From Virgibacillus sp. NKC19-3 (lineage in GTDB: Bacteria > Bacillota > Bacilli > Bacillales > Amphibacillaceae), in the NCBI RefSeq assembly GCF_019837165.1, contig NZ_JAGYHC010000001.1:2294001-2358000 (forward strand): a DNA stretch of 64,000 bases. The letters are read 5' to 3'. Both the position numbers and the translations under genes were made by a program. The notes under the pieces were generated by a model that was given only the letters and a program-made list of their open reading frames with translations, was not told the DNA's origin and did no database searches. Positions 48,291-59,152 of the stretch are shown here, in pieces (the stretch's first letter is position 1; every line of letters starts with the position of its first letter).

Positions 48291-50401
48291 TTACGTTCAA
48301 TTTCTTCCATAACAAATGCTTCCATAACATCGCCTTCTTTAATGTCATTGAAATTTTTAATGGTAATCCCGCATTCATAATTTTGAGCGACTTCTTTTAC
48401 GTCATCTTTAAAACGTTTTAATGCGGCAATTTCACCTTCAAATTGAACAACGCCGTCACGGATGACTCTTATACCGGAATCTCTTGTCACTTTTCCATCG
48501 GTTACATAGCTACCCGCTATTGTCCCTATTCTAGAAACCTTGAATATTTCGCGAACTTCTATTTGTCCGATGACTTTTTCTTCATACTCCGGATCAAGCA
48601 TGCCTTTCATAGCTGCTTCAATTTCTTCAATAGCAGTATATATGACGCGATGGAGACGGACATCTACTTTTTCAGTATCGGCTGCTTTCTTTGCATTAAC
48701 ATCAGGACGAACATTAAACCCGATTACAATTGCATTAGAAGCTGACGCTAAAATTATATCTGATTCCGAAATTGCTCCTACTCCTGTATGAATAATTTTG
48801 ATATTCACACCTTCAACATTTATTTTTCCAAGAGATCCTGCCAGCGCTTCTGCGGAGCCTTGAACATCTGCTTTAATAATAATATTAATTTCTTTCATTT
48901 CTCCTTGCTTGATTTGCTCAAACAAGTCATCCAGACTAACTTTGGATTGTTCGCTACGATTTTCAACAATATATTGTTGTGCCCGTGCTTCACCAATATG
49001 ACGCGCTTTTTTCTCATCTTTGAATACCATGAATTGATCTCCTGCTTGAGGTACATGGTTTAAACCAGTAATCTCCACAGGTGTTGATGGTCCGGCTTTT
49101 TTAACACGTGCTCCTACATCGTTAACCATTGCTCTTACACGTCCATACGTATTGCCCACAACGATTGAATCGCCAACATTTAATTGACCATTCTCAATGA
49201 GTAATGTTGCAACTGGCCCACGGCCTTTATCTAGCTTGGCATCAATTACTGTACCGGATGCACTTGCATTTGGATTAGCTTTTAATTCCTCAACTTCTGA
49301 GACGAGTAATATCATTTCCAATAAATCGTCAATACCTTCAGCCTTTGTCGCTGTTACATTCACAAAAATCGTACTGCCGCCCCAAGCTTCCGGAATAAGT
49401 TCATATTCTGTTAATTCCTGCATCACACGGTCCGGATTGGCACCTTCTTTGTCCATTTTATTTACAGCTACAATAATTGGAACCTCAGCAGCTTTTGCAT
49501 GATTGATAGCTTCCACCGTCTGGGGCATAACACCATCATCAGCAGCAACGACCAAAATTGCAATATCCGTTACCTGTGCTCCTCGAGAACGCATACTTGT
49601 GAATGCGGCGTGTCCCGGTGTATCAAGAAATGTAACTTTCTTCCCTTGATCTTCTACTTGATACGCCCCAATATGTTGAGTGATCCCTCCAGCTTCTCCA
49701 GCTGTTACTTTCGTATGACGAATGGAATCGAGTAGTGTTGTTTTACCATGGTCGACATGCCCCATAATAGTAACAACGGCAGGTCTTTCAATAAGATCGG
49801 CTTCATTTTCTTCTACTCTATACTTTTCAAAATCCGTATCATCCAGTATAATTTCTTTTTCAACCTCAACGTTAAATTCAGCGCAAAGCAACTCAATCGT
49901 ATCGTCATCAAGGTCCTGATTTTTCGTTGCCATTACACCTAGGTTCATTAATTTCTTTATTATTTCTGCCGCTTGCATATGAAGTTTACTTGCCAATTCA
50001 CTCACAGTCAACGTATCATTGTACGTAATACGCTCAGGAATTTTATTTACCGTGGACTGTTTATTTGTCGCAGATTTATTCTCTTTTCCCTTTTTGCCTT
50101 TTTGATTTCTATTTTGTTTGTTCGGCTGTGAATTCTTTTTCTGTCCGGTTTTATTGTTCTTTCCTTTATTGCCTGTTTTATTCATTGGCTGCTTGTTTTG
50201 GCTGGATGAAGGTTCTGTTTGTTGTTTTGTATGACTAGTAGAACCAGCTTTAAATTTTTCATCTAATTTCGATGCTGTATCAGATGAAATTGTTGACATA
50301 TGATTGGAAACCTCTATATTTAGGTTATTTAGATGATTAATCACATCTTTACTTGTTACATTATTCTGTTTTGCATATTCATATACACGCATTTTACTCA
50401 T
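48287..50401 (-). CDS. infB: Translation initiation factor IF-2
   Basis: GTPase that places initiator tRNA on the 30S subunit. The 704 residues begin with an IF2-N domain ([21 protein letters not shown]), a basic low-complexity linker rich in N, K and Q (about 52-118), a second IF2-N domain, and a G domain with GHVDHGKT (214-221), DTPGH and NKMD, then the C-terminal domains. GGGGG precedes the ATG. It lies in the rimP-nusA-ylxR-ylxQ-infB operon. Confidence 0.97.
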   Translation of the reverse strand: MSKMRVYEYAKQNNVTSKDVINHLNNLNIEVSNHMSTISSDTASKLDEKFKAGSTSHTKQQTEPSSSQNKQPMNKTGNKGKNNKTGQKKNSQPNKQNRNQKGKKGKENKSATNKQSTVNKIPERITYNDTLTVSELASKLHMQAAEIIKKLMNLGVMATKNQDLDDDTIELLCAEFNVEVEKEIILDDTDFEKYRVEENEADLIERPAVVTIMGHVDHGKTTLLDSIRHTKVTAGEAGGITQHIGAYQVEDQGKKVTFLDTPGHAAFTSMRSRGAQVTDIAILVVAADDGVMPQTVEAINHAKAAEVPIIVAVNKMDKEGANPDRVMQELTEYELIPEAWGGSTIFVNVTATKAEGIDDLLEMILLVSEVEELKANPNASASGTVIDAKLDKGRGPVATLLIENGQLNVGDSIVVGNTYGRVRAMVNDVGARVKKAGPSTPVEITGLNHVPQAGDQFMVFKDEKKARHIGEARAQQYIVENRSEQSKVSLDDLFEQIKQGEMKEINIIIKADVQGSAEALAGSLGKINVEGVNIKIIHTGVGAISESDIILASASNAIVIGFNVRPDVNAKKAADTEKVDVRLHRVIYTAIEEIEAAMKGMLDPEYEEKVIGQIEVREIFKVSRIGTIAGSYVTDGKVTRDSGIRVIRDGVVQFEGEIAALKRFKDDVKEVAQNYECGITIKNFNDIKEGDVMEAFVMEEIERK

Positions 50402-50421
50402 ACGTTCACCCCCGAATTTTA

Positions 50422-50721
50422 TTACCCGAGTAGCGATTTAATCTTAGCAGCAAATCCTGCATCTAAAATAGCAATAGCTACCCTTTGGGATTTTCCGATA
50501 GCGTTTGACATTGTTTCTCTATCATCTACTACCCGAAGTGGAATTTCATACGTCTTACATTTATTTGTTAATTTCTTATATGTCTGTGGACCAATATCAT
50601 TTGCCAAGAGTACTAACTTAGCCTTGTTTTTTTGAATATCTTTTACGATTGTTTCTTCGCCTAACGAACATTTCCCAGCACGATACGCAAGCCCCAGTAT
50701 ATTTAAATAACTATTTGTCAT
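50422..50721 (-). CDS. ylxQ: YlxQ, L7Ae-family RNA-binding protein
   Basis: The 99-residue protein has the L7Ae/L30e fold ([25 protein letters not shown], then [13 protein letters not shown]), which binds kink-turn RNAs. It lies between ylxR and infB as in Bacillus; its cellular role is unclear. I start at the ATG at 50721, which overlaps the end of ylxR by 11 bases; the ribosome site is weak, suggesting translational coupling. Confidence 0.9.
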   Translation of the reverse strand: MTNSYLNILGLAYRAGKCSLGEETIVKDIQKNKAKLVLLANDIGPQTYKKLTNKCKTYEIPLRVVDDRETMSNAIGKSQRVAIAILDAGFAAKIKSLLG

Positions 50722-50995
50722 TATCGTTACCATCAATGAATTGTTTTAGTTCATCATAAATGGATGTATCTACTTCCACATTGAATTGACGATGTAATAT
50801 ATTCGTTTCTTCTGCTTTTGCAATGACTTCGTGGTCACGAGATAAATAGGCGCCTCGGCCATTCTTCTTACCGGTCGGATCAACAAAGACTTCTCCTTCT
50901 TTGTTCCTTACGACACGAATCAGCTCTTTTTTGGGCTTCATTTCATTTGTAACGATACATTTACGTTGCGGTATCTTCTTTTTCTTTTGTGCCAC
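50711..50995 (-). CDS. ylxR: YlxR family protein (RNase P modulator RnpM)
   Basis: The 94 residues have the YlxR pattern KIPQRKCIVTNEMKPKKELIRVV and GRGAYLSRD. The B. subtilis protein was recently reported to bind RNase P RNA and modulate its activity (RnpM), which I recall without checking. It is small, basic and sits directly after nusA. Confidence 0.92.
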   Translation of the reverse strand: MAQKKKKIPQRKCIVTNEMKPKKELIRVVRNKEGEVFVDPTGKKNGRGAYLSRDHEVIAKAEETNILHRQFNVEVDTSIYDELKQFIDGNDNDK

Positions 50996-51007
50996 CGGAT
51001 TCCCTCC

Positions 51008-52120
51008 TTATTGGAACAAATCTTCATCTCTGTTTGGGTCTTCTTCATCGTCTTCTTCATTGTCCTCATCTGTTAAAAGGCCTTCTGCCCTAGCATCTGT
51101 TTCGCTCTTAATATCGATTTTCCAACCTGTTAACTTAGCCGCAAGTCTTGCATTTTGACCACGCTTTCCAATGGCCAGCGATAATTGATAGTCTGGCACG
51201 ATTACAGTGGTTGCTTTCTCTTCCTCATCCACTAAAACCTCAATAACTTTTGATGGACTCAATGCATTTGTTACATACACAATCGGATCCTCTGACCATT
51301 CTACAATATCAATTTTTTCCCCTTTTAATTCATTCACAATTGCCTGAACGCGTTGTCCCTTTTGTCCAACGCATGAACCAACAGGATCTATTTCCGGGTC
51401 AGGAGCATGAACAGAAATTTTAGATCTGTCTCCTGCTTCTCTTGAAACAGATTTAATTTCAACAATGCCATCATAAATTTCCGGAACTTCCATTTCAAAT
51501 AATCGTTTCAAGAGACCGGGATGAGATCTGGAAATAAAAATTTGTGGCCCTTTACTCGTATTTTCTACTTTGGTCACAAATACTTTTAAACGGTCGTGAA
51601 CATAATAGTTTTCTGTAGGCATTTGTTCAGCCTCAGCTAGTTTTGCCTCAACCTTGCCTAAATTGACATAAACAAAACGTGAGTCTGTGCGCTGAATAAT
51701 CCCTGTCATTACATCCTCTTCGCGATCTTGATACTCACTGAATATAACCCCTCGCTCAGCTTCTCTCACACGTTGTGTAACAACCTGCTTGGCTGCCTGA
51801 GCAGCTATTCGGCCAAAGTCCTTTGGTGTTACTTCCACCTCAATAACATCCTCTAATTCATAATTCGGATCTATTTCCCTGGCCTCTTCCAGTGAAATAT
51901 CCTGTTGTGTATCTTCTATTTCTTCAACTACGGTTTTTCTTGAAAAAACTCCCATTTTACCTGTTTCTTCATTGAGTTCTACGCGCACATTTGACGCGGA
52001 TTTAAAATTTTTCTTATAGGCTGATATTAAAGCTGCTTCCAATGCCTCCATTAGAATATCCTTATCTATCCCTTTTTCCTCTGCCAAATAATCAATCGCA
52101 TTAAACAACTGACTGCTCAC
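51008..52120 (-). CDS. nusA: Transcription termination/antitermination protein NusA
   Basis: NusA binds RNA polymerase and controls pausing and termination. The 370-residue protein has an N-terminal polymerase-binding domain (about 1-125), an S1 domain (about 135-200), then tandem KH domains (about 205-345) with SCVGQKGQRVQAIVNEL and SLAIGKRGQNARLAAKLTGW, and an acidic tail. Length fits Gram-positive NusA, which lacks the C-terminal repeats of enteric NusA. Confidence 0.97.
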   Translation of the reverse strand: MSSQLFNAIDYLAEEKGIDKDILMEALEAALISAYKKNFKSASNVRVELNEETGKMGVFSRKTVVEEIEDTQQDISLEEAREIDPNYELEDVIEVEVTPKDFGRIAAQAAKQVVTQRVREAERGVIFSEYQDREEDVMTGIIQRTDSRFVYVNLGKVEAKLAEAEQMPTENYYVHDRLKVFVTKVENTSKGPQIFISRSHPGLLKRLFEMEVPEIYDGIVEIKSVSREAGDRSKISVHAPDPEIDPVGSCVGQKGQRVQAIVNELKGEKIDIVEWSEDPIVYVTNALSPSKVIEVLVDEEEKATTVIVPDYQLSLAIGKRGQNARLAAKLTGWKIDIKSETDARAEGLLTDEDNEEDDEEDPNRDEDLFQ

Positions 52121-52136
52121 TTTTCCTTTCCCCCTT

Positions 52137-52607
52137 TTAAAACATTACAGCAAGTCTTGCTTTTGCTATTTTGTCATATGGAATTTCAACCTGTTTTTTT
52201 TGTGTTTTTACGTTGTACTCTATCGTTACCAAATGATTCGTAAAGCTTTTCAGCGTGCCCTCATATTCCTTTGACCCATCAATTGGTTCATATAATTTAA
52301 CAAAAATATTTTTATGCAAATTATTTTGGAAATCTTCCTTTGTTTTTAATGGTCGTTCAACACCCGGAGAAGACACTTCCAGAAAATAAGCTTCTTTGAT
52401 AGGATCTGTTTCATCCAATTTTTCACTTAATTCTTCTGACACATCTCCACATTCTGAGATATCTACGCCACCAGTTTTATCAATATATATCCGAAGGAAC
52501 CAATTTTTACCTTCTTTTTCATAGTTAATATCAACCAATTCCAATTCTCTTTTCTCTAAAATAGGTTGCAGTAATTGTTCGGTTGTTTTTACTACCTGGG
52601 AACTCAA
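52137..52607 (-). CDS. rimP: Ribosome maturation factor RimP
   Basis: RimP acts in 30S assembly. The 156 residues comprise the usual N-terminal alpha/beta domain (LELVDINYEKEGKNWFLRIYID) with YFLEVSSPGVERPL, and a C-terminal SH3-like barrel. It heads the rimP-nusA-ylxR-ylxQ-infB-ylxP-rbfA operon. GGAGG precedes the ATG. Confidence 0.95.
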   Translation of the reverse strand: MSSQVVKTTEQLLQPILEKRELELVDINYEKEGKNWFLRIYIDKTGGVDISECGDVSEELSEKLDETDPIKEAYFLEVSSPGVERPLKTKEDFQNNLHKNIFVKLYEPIDGSKEYEGTLKSFTNHLVTIEYNVKTQKKQVEIPYDKIAKARLAVMF

Positions 52608-52693
52608 ACTTTTATCCTCCTTTATTCAATTGTCATTATTCCTTATTATGAACAAACTACCCTATTTTCATTTAAGTACTCCAGATTCAATAT

Positions 52694-52723
52694 AAAACCC
52701 CTGCCGGAAGATGTGGCAAGGGG
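52694..52723 (-). terminator. Terminator-like hairpin before rimP
   Basis: CCCCTTGCC and GGCAGGGG arms (52698-52705 with 52715-52723) followed on the minus strand by TTTTATATT, in the polC-rimP gap. Closely related in sequence to hairpins at 31894-31922 and 57697-57728. Confidence 0.7.
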
Positions 52724-52756
52724 AAGCATAACTTAAAATCGAATAGAAGTATGAAG

Positions 52757-52782
52757 AAAGAGTGGGCATTTACCCACTCTTT
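52757..52782 (-). terminator. Second terminator-like hairpin before rimP
   Basis: A perfect ten-base stem (52757-52766 with 52773-52782) followed by CTTCATAC on the minus strand. Its flanking T and A runs allow action in either direction. Confidence 0.65.
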
Positions 52783-52921
52783 TAACCGTTCGTATCATTT
52801 CTTACCAAAAACAGTATATCACATGAACACGGAGGATGCAAGGCGAGCAAATAATTATTTCACAACTTAGCTACCATTTAAAATTGCTCTTTCATAAACA
52901 TCGTTGCTATTCTTCGCCATT

Positions 52922-53303
52922 GATAGAAACTGCAACGTAGTGTGCCATACTCTTTCCAAGCATTGGTTGAGAGCGTAGGGATACCGCTACGGAAACACAT
53001 TCCGCGCACCTTAGGGGGCTGATGAGCCACCTCCTGCTAGCGCACTTCGGCGTCTCATCTAGGCCTTTAGCTCCCGCAGGAGTCTTCATGTGTTTCCTTC
53101 GCTGGTGGTCCAATTCCTACCGTTAAACTGCATTTGTAATGCATATCAAACATATTGAAGCTCTCTTACCAGTTCGGTGTTGAATACGAATGAAATTTAG
53201 CGACAGAAACTGTGACATTTCCGTAGCCGAATGCCTACGCTCAACTATCATTAGAACGAGAACTTTCTCATAAAGTTACTTTCACTACGTCGCTGTTTCT
53301 ATC
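52922..53303. repeat. R2: 382-bp element with terminal inverted repeats
   Basis: A 21-base block at 52922-52942 is repeated in reverse complement at 53283-53303 with two mismatches (GATAGAAAC and ACGTAGTG shared). Inside, TTGAGAGCGTAGG near 52966 pairs with CCTACGCTCAA near 53230, and GGAAACACA near 52991 with TGTGTTTCC near 53090, so much of it can fold into a long irregular stem. Its core resembles intergenic repeats I recall from Bacillaceae genomes. No coding sequence. The rest of the 756-base polC-rimP gap holds only the two hairpins at 52694 and 52757. Confidence 0.75.
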
Positions 53304-53363
53304 TTTCCTGTCATGAGTAACAAATGTTTTTGGTGGACGGATCTTTGGCACAGTCGCCATCCT

Positions 53364-56300
53364 TTAAAATAAGGATAGTTGATTTTTTTCCGCCATTCCA
53401 TCTAAACACCCATGATTATCCAGGTACTCCAAAACAGTCTTGGAAATTCTACTCCGCTCACGAAGATCCTCTTTGGATAAAAACTCACCTTCTTCACGTG
53501 CTTTTACGATATTAATGGCTGCGTTTGTCCCTAATCCATCAACGGCATTAAATGGTGGAATAAGTGCATTTTCATCAACAATAAATTCAGTCGCACTGGA
53601 TTTATAAAGATCAACTTTCTTAAATGAAAATCCACGTTCACACATTTCCAATGATACTTCCAATACAGTTAACAAACTTTTTTCTTTCGGTGGAGCATCA
53701 TTTCCTTTTGCTGTTATACTTTCGATTCGCTGTCTGATTGCCTGAGAACCTTTAATCATCGTATCTAATTCAAAGTCACCTGCTCTTACCGTAAAATATG
53801 CAGCATAAAATAAAATAGGATAATGGACCTTGAAATAAGCGATCCTGACTGCCATTAATACATAGGCTGCAGCATGAGCCTTCGGGAACATATATTTAAT
53901 CTTCTTACAGGATTCAATATACCAGTCCGGCACGCCATGCTTTTTCATTTCTACAATCCAATCATCCTGCAATCCTTTTCCTTTCCGAACAAATTCCATA
54001 ATTTTAAAGGCAAGAGAAGCTTCCAACCCCTTATGCATTAAGTAAACCATAATATCATCACGGCAACCAATAACATCAGGTAGCTCACACACACCGTCAT
54101 TAATTAATTCTTGTGCATTCCCTAACCAGACGTCCGTACCATGTGACAGTCCCGAAATAATGAGAAGTTCGGAGAATGTTGAAGGTTTTGTGTCTTCAAG
54201 CATTTGTCTAACAAAATTTGTTCCGAATTCAGGGACACCTAGTGTACCGGTTTTACAATTAATTTGCTCTGGAGTAACTCCAATTGCATCTGTACCTGAA
54301 AATATTTTCATCACTTCAGCATCATCAGTTGGAATGGTTTTCGGATCAATGCCACTTAAATCCTGAAGCATACGGATGACGGTTGGATCATCATGTCCCA
54401 GTATATCCAATTTTAACAGATTACTATCAATGGAATGGAAATCAAAATGCGTCGTTCTCCATTCGCTACTGCGATCATCTGCAGGGTATTGAATTGGTGT
54501 GAAATCATAAATCTCCTTATCCTCTGGAACAACAACGATTCCACCAGGATGCTGCCCAGTATTTCGTTTAACACCTTGACTTCCTTGTACTAGGCGATCC
54601 ACTTCTGCTTTTTTTAAGACCAGTTGTTTATCCGATGCGTATCCTTTCACATATCCGTAGGCTGTTTTTTCTGCTACTGTCCCAATTGTTCCAGCACGAT
54701 AAACATTGTCCTCACCAAAAATTTCCTTCGTAAAATTATGGGCTACAGGTTGATAATCTCCTGAAAAATTCAAGTCAATATCAGGTACCTTATCACCCTT
54801 AAATCCAAGAAAAGTCTCAAATGGTATGTCCTGTCCATCCTTCGTTAATGGACTATCGCAATGCGGGCAATTTTTATCAGGCAGATCAAAGCCGCTACCA
54901 GCAGTACCATCTGTAATAAACTCACTATAATGACAGTGTGGGCAAACATAGTGTGGTGGCAGTGGATTTACTTCAGAAATCTCCGTCATTGTAGCCACAA
55001 AGGAGGAACCCACTGAACCACGTGACCCAACCAAATAACCATCCGTCAATGATTTTTTGACCAGTTTCTGTGAAATTAAATAGATGACAGCAAATCCATT
55101 TCCAATAATACTCTCCAATTCTTTTTCAAGTCGTTCAGTAACGATTTCCGGTACTTCTTCACCGTATATCTGTCTCGCCCGGTTATAACAGAGATCTCTT
55201 ATTTCCTGTTCAGCACCTTCTATTTTTGGTGTAAACAAGCCATCTCGAACTGGTGAAACGTCTTCTATTTCATCTGCTAACGCGTTGGTATTGTCAACAA
55301 TAATTTCATATGCTTTTTCTTCGCCTAAAAAGCTAAAGCTCTCCAGCATCTCATTTGTTGTACGATATGGTGTGTCCGGTAATGTTTGCCGGCTTAATGG
55401 ATTACCAGCCTGAGAGGCAATTAGAATCTGACGATATAATTTTTCATGCTTTTCGATATAATGTACGTTTCCCGTCGCAACTACGCGTTTATTCATACGT
55501 TTACCCATTTCAACCAATTTTGTAATAATATCAAGGACCTGTGCTTCATTTTGAACAAGGTCTTTTTCAATTAAATGTGTATAATTAGCTGGTGGCTGAA
55601 CTTCGATGTAATCATAAAACGCTGCTACATTTTCTGCCTCTTCTACTGATTTTTGCATCATCGTTTCAAAAACTTCTCCCTGATCACAGCCTGACCCAAC
55701 AAGAATACCATCTCTAAACCTTTGCAAAAGGGAACGCGGAATGCGTGGAACACGATAAAAATAATTAACATGTGCATAAGAGACCAACTTGTATAAATTC
55801 TTTAAGCCTTCTTGCGTTTTTGCAAGTATGGTGCAATGATATGGACGTGAACGCTGATACGCATTCCCTTCACCCATATGATTATTTAATTGGTGATGGT
55901 TCGTAATTTCTTCTTTCAGCAGGCGCTGAACCAATTTCCATAGCAAATACCCTGTAGCTTCAGCATCATAGATGGCCCTGTGATGTTGCGTGAGCTCAAT
56001 ATCCAAGTATTTACATAACGTATTCAGACGGTGGTTTTTTAATTCTGGGAATAAAAATCTAGCAAGTTCTAATGTGTCTATAACAGGATTTGTTGCTTTC
56101 TCATAATCAATCTTTTTGAAACCTTGATTCAGAAAGCCCATATCAAAGCTTGCATTATGTGCTACCAGAATACTATCTTCCATCCATTCATAAAAATCTT
56201 TTAATACATCATCAATTTCTGGTGCATCTTTCACCATATCATCCGTTATACCGGTTAAATCAGTCGTCGTTTGCGACAAAGCATGATGGGGATTCGCGAA

Positions 56301-57653
56301 AGACTCAAAACGATCAACAATCTCCCCGTCTAAAACTTTAACACCAGCAAGCTCAATGATAGTGTCATAGACTGCTGATAATCCAGTCGTTTCAACGTCA
56401 AAAACAACATAGCTAGCTGTCTTCAAATCAACATCTGTTTCGTTATAAGCAATTGGTACACCATCGTCCACTAAATTGGCTTCAACACCATACAATACTT
56501 TTATATCGTTCTTTTGACTTGCTGCATGTGCCTCTGGAAATCCTTGTACACCAGCATGATCTGTAATAGCAACAGCCTTATGTCCCCATTTTGCGGCTTG
56601 CTTTACAAGGGCAGACGGCGAAACAACTGCATCCATTTGACTCATCGTAGTATGTGCATGTAATTCCACCCTTTTATTATCATTCGAAGCCTCATCCATA
56701 CGAGCTTCTACTTTTACTTCATGAATGTCACCTGCCATCATAGCCAGTTCATTTGTATACATATCTGTTTGTATACTTCCTCTTGCTTTTACCCACATCC
56801 CTTCTTTCACAGCTTCGAATTTCGCCGCATCTTCATCCCCTTTGGAGAACATTTTAATTTCTAGGGAATCGGTATAATCCGTTGCTTTAATAATTAATAG
56901 ACTTCTTCCGGAACGTAATTGGCGGACCTCTACTGCAAATATATATCCCTGAACAGTTACGCGACGCTCCTCTTCCTGAATTTCTTCCATTTGCATAACA
57001 TCATCTTGAATTTTATATCCAATCATAAATGGCTTATTGTCAGGCTGTGATTTATCTTTATCGCGTTTTTCTTTTTCCTGGACTGTTTTCAAGACCACTT
57101 GCTGATCCTCTAAGGCCGTTTGTTCTTTGAATTTTTGAATCGTCTCTGTTTCCGTTTTTACGGTGATTTCCATCGAATAACGCATAGCACCAATTTTCGT
57201 GCAATATGCTTGGAAACTTTCCTCCAAGCGTTTCTTTAAAGCCGTTGCTTCCGCTTCATTCCTTGAAGTTAACATAATCTTATTATTGTTTACTTGTGGG
57301 ATTTGTGTTTGAACTAAATCTTTATACGCTGGTGATAGCTTGGTTAAATTCTGTATGAAATTTTTCCAATAATCACGAATAATGGAAGGATCACAGTTTT
57401 TTTCCTCTGTGTAAATCGTTACATCCAAGTTGGCGAATTGCTGAAATGTCTCCTGTAATTTCGTTGTTAATAATAAATAGATATGTAATGGCAATACACG
57501 CTTTACATGGATGTGAAAATGCCAGGTACGTGTTTGTTTATACACTTCTAACTTGTCTAAATAGCTTTCCAAAAAATAATCATTACTATATTCTTCCGGC
57601 ATTTGTAGTTGACTAAGTAGTACATTCATTTTCTCTCGTTTTGATATATCCAT
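53364..57653 (-). CDS. polC: DNA polymerase III alpha subunit, PolC type
   Basis: The replicative polymerase of low-GC Gram-positives. The 1429-residue protein has an OB fold (about 232-310), a PHP domain with HAHTT (332-336) split by the inserted proofreading exonuclease with DVETTG (419-424), a zinc finger (CPHC ... CPHC near 895-920), the polymerase core with [12 protein letters not shown], and a C-terminal NQLSLF that binds the sliding clamp. Length is normal. In B. subtilis proS lies just upstream; here rasP is the direct neighbour. Confidence 0.98.
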   Translation of the reverse strand: MDISKREKMNVLLSQLQMPEEYSNDYFLESYLDKLEVYKQTRTWHFHIHVKRVLPLHIYLLLTTKLQETFQQFANLDVTIYTEEKNCDPSIIRDYWKNFIQNLTKLSPAYKDLVQTQIPQVNNNKIMLTSRNEAEATALKKRLEESFQAYCTKIGAMRYSMEITVKTETETIQKFKEQTALEDQQVVLKTVQEKEKRDKDKSQPDNKPFMIGYKIQDDVMQMEEIQEEERRVTVQGYIFAVEVRQLRSGRSLLIIKATDYTDSLEIKMFSKGDEDAAKFEAVKEGMWVKARGSIQTDMYTNELAMMAGDIHEVKVEARMDEASNDNKRVELHAHTTMSQMDAVVSPSALVKQAAKWGHKAVAITDHAGVQGFPEAHAASQKNDIKVLYGVEANLVDDGVPIAYNETDVDLKTASYVVFDVETTGLSAVYDTIIELAGVKVLDGEIVDRFESFANPHHALSQTTTDLTGITDDMVKDAPEIDDVLKDFYEWMEDSILVAHNASFDMGFLNQGFKKIDYEKATNPVIDTLELARFLFPELKNHRLNTLCKYLDIELTQHHRAIYDAEATGYLLWKLVQRLLKEEITNHHQLNNHMGEGNAYQRSRPYHCTILAKTQEGLKNLYKLVSYAHVNYFYRVPRIPRSLLQRFRDGILVGSGCDQGEVFETMMQKSVEEAENVAAFYDYIEVQPPANYTHLIEKDLVQNEAQVLDIITKLVEMGKRMNKRVVATGNVHYIEKHEKLYRQILIASQAGNPLSRQTLPDTPYRTTNEMLESFSFLGEEKAYEIIVDNTNALADEIEDVSPVRDGLFTPKIEGAEQEIRDLCYNRARQIYGEEVPEIVTERLEKELESIIGNGFAVIYLISQKLVKKSLTDGYLVGSRGSVGSSFVATMTEISEVNPLPPHYVCPHCHYSEFITDGTAGSGFDLPDKNCPHCDSPLTKDGQDIPFETFLGFKGDKVPDIDLNFSGDYQPVAHNFTKEIFGEDNVYRAGTIGTVAEKTAYGYVKGYASDKQLVLKKAEVDRLVQGSQGVKRNTGQHPGGIVVVPEDKEIYDFTPIQYPADDRSSEWRTTHFDFHSIDSNLLKLDILGHDDPTVIRMLQDLSGIDPKTIPTDDAEVMKIFSGTDAIGVTPEQINCKTGTLGVPEFGTNFVRQMLEDTKPSTFSELLIISGLSHGTDVWLGNAQELINDGVCELPDVIGCRDDIMVYLMHKGLEASLAFKIMEFVRKGKGLQDDWIVEMKKHGVPDWYIESCKKIKYMFPKAHAAAYVLMAVRIAYFKVHYPILFYAAYFTVRAGDFELDTMIKGSQAIRQRIESITAKGNDAPPKEKSLLTVLEVSLEMCERGFSFKKVDLYKSSATEFIVDENALIPPFNAVDGLGTNAAINIVKAREEGEFLSKEDLRERSRISKTVLEYLDNHGCLDGMAEKNQLSLF

Positions 57654-57696
57654 CTATTCCCCTCCTCATACTCTGACCTCCGGGCCATAATGATGG

Positions 57697-57728
57697 AAAC
57701 CCTTGCCGAAAGTAAAAGACAAGGGTTT
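57697..57728 (-). terminator. Terminator-like hairpin between rasP and polC
   Basis: AAACCCTTG and CAAGGGTTT arms (57697-57705 with 57720-57728), 29 bases past the rasP stop, with only TTTCC after it on the minus strand. It sits where proS would be expected. Confidence 0.55.
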
Positions 57729-57756
57729 TCACGTCAAGTTAAATCATTATCCTATG

Positions 57757-59019
57757 CTACAAGAAGAGCCGTTGTATATCATTCCATGTAACGACAATCA
57801 TTAGCAGCATTAACAGTGCAAACCCCACAAAATGGAAGATTCCTTCTTTTTCAGGGGAAACTGGTTTGCCGCGTATTGCTTCTATGCCAACAAACATTAA
57901 TCGTCCTCCGTCAAGTGCAGGCAGTGGTACCAAATTTACAATACCCAGGTTAACACTTAAAATAGCGGTAAACATGATGAAATTCATCAAACCGGTCTGA
58001 ACAACTTGATCTGTCGCATCATATATACCAACAGGACCAGACAATAATTCAATGGAAACTTGCCCGGTAATCAACATACCCAAGTTCGTTAAAATCGTTC
58101 TGGTTGTCTCATATGTCTGGGTAAATCCATATTCAAAGGTACCTAAGAAAGATTTTTCAAACGCCCTTTGAACTCCAGCTTGTCCAATTGATTGTCCCTC
58201 TACCTGCGTTTCAATCTCGTCTGGAACGACCGTCACCGTTTGTTCTTCTCCATTACGATCGATTGTCATATCTAATTCTTCTCCCGGGTTTTCTTGTACA
58301 ATAGCAGTAAAGTCTTCCCATGTCGCTATAGAATTTCCTTCAATCTCTATAATTTCATCATTCGCCTGTAACCCTGCTTCCTCTGCCGGACTTCCTTCTA
58401 CAACTTCACTCATTTTAGCCTCATCCACAGGCACACCCTGAATCATTCCTAAAATAAGAAAAAGCACAATCGCCAGCAGAAAGTTCATCATGGGACCTGC
58501 AAACAACTGCATTGCTCTTTTTCCGGGGCTCTTAGAAGCAAATTGGCGGTCATATGGGGCAATTTGTGTTTCTCGCTCGTCCATGATAAAGAACGCCTTC
58601 GGATCTACATCAAAGCGTAACTTCTCTTCTTCATCTATCTCATAGCCTTCTATAATTAATTCATGATCCAGATCTGCATGTTCGACTTCAATAACACGGG
58701 CATTTGGATGTTTTGATTTATTGTTAACAATAATTTTATCAATTTTTCCTGCATCATTAAACTCAAGTCCAATATGATGACCAGGTTTTAATTCAATAAT
58801 CTCGGGATCTTCACCCGCAACACGTACATAGCCACCAGCCGGGATCAAACGTATCGTATATAACGTTTCATTTCTGGTAAATGAAAAAACCTTTGGTCCA
58901 AAGCCAATAGCAAATTCACGTGCCAGCATTCCAGCACGTTTTGCAAAGATTAAATGACCCCACTCATGAATAAACACCAATAGGCCAAACATGAATACAA
59001 AAGCTATAACTGTTGTCAA
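57757..59019 (-). CDS. rasP: Site-2 intramembrane zinc protease RasP
   Basis: RasP cleaves membrane-bound anti-sigma factors such as RsiW and remnant signal peptides. The 420 residues have HEWGH (H18, E19, H22) in the first membrane helix, a PDZ domain (about 190-270, with GSPAEEAGLQANDEI) and the C-terminal NLVPLPALDGGRL zinc-ligand motif in a later helix. The start is TTG at 59019 after GGAAGGTG, which gives a normal N terminus and length. In B. subtilis dxr precedes it and proS follows it; neither is here. Confidence 0.95.
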   Translation of the reverse strand: MTTVIAFVFMFGLLVFIHEWGHLIFAKRAGMLAREFAIGFGPKVFSFTRNETLYTIRLIPAGGYVRVAGEDPEIIELKPGHHIGLEFNDAGKIDKIIVNNKSKHPNARVIEVEHADLDHELIIEGYEIDEEEKLRFDVDPKAFFIMDERETQIAPYDRQFASKSPGKRAMQLFAGPMMNFLLAIVLFLILGMIQGVPVDEAKMSEVVEGSPAEEAGLQANDEIIEIEGNSIATWEDFTAIVQENPGEELDMTIDRNGEEQTVTVVPDEIETQVEGQSIGQAGVQRAFEKSFLGTFEYGFTQTYETTRTILTNLGMLITGQVSIELLSGPVGIYDATDQVVQTGLMNFIMFTAILSVNLGIVNLVPLPALDGGRLMFVGIEAIRGKPVSPEKEGIFHFVGFALLMLLMIVVTWNDIQRLFL

Positions 59020-59152
59020 AAAAAGCACCTTCCTTTGCTCAGATAAATCCACGCCTGTATGATAGTAATCATCATAACACAGCATTGGCCCTGATGGAAC
59101 TATGATAATTGTTACACCTAAAATGTTAGCAACACGCGCATTATAAGTATAT

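Noticed and set aside
52907-53113. Short minus-strand open frame inside the R2 element
   Set aside because: It overlaps structured inverted repeats, has no ribosome site and reads as low-complexity translation of a repeat.
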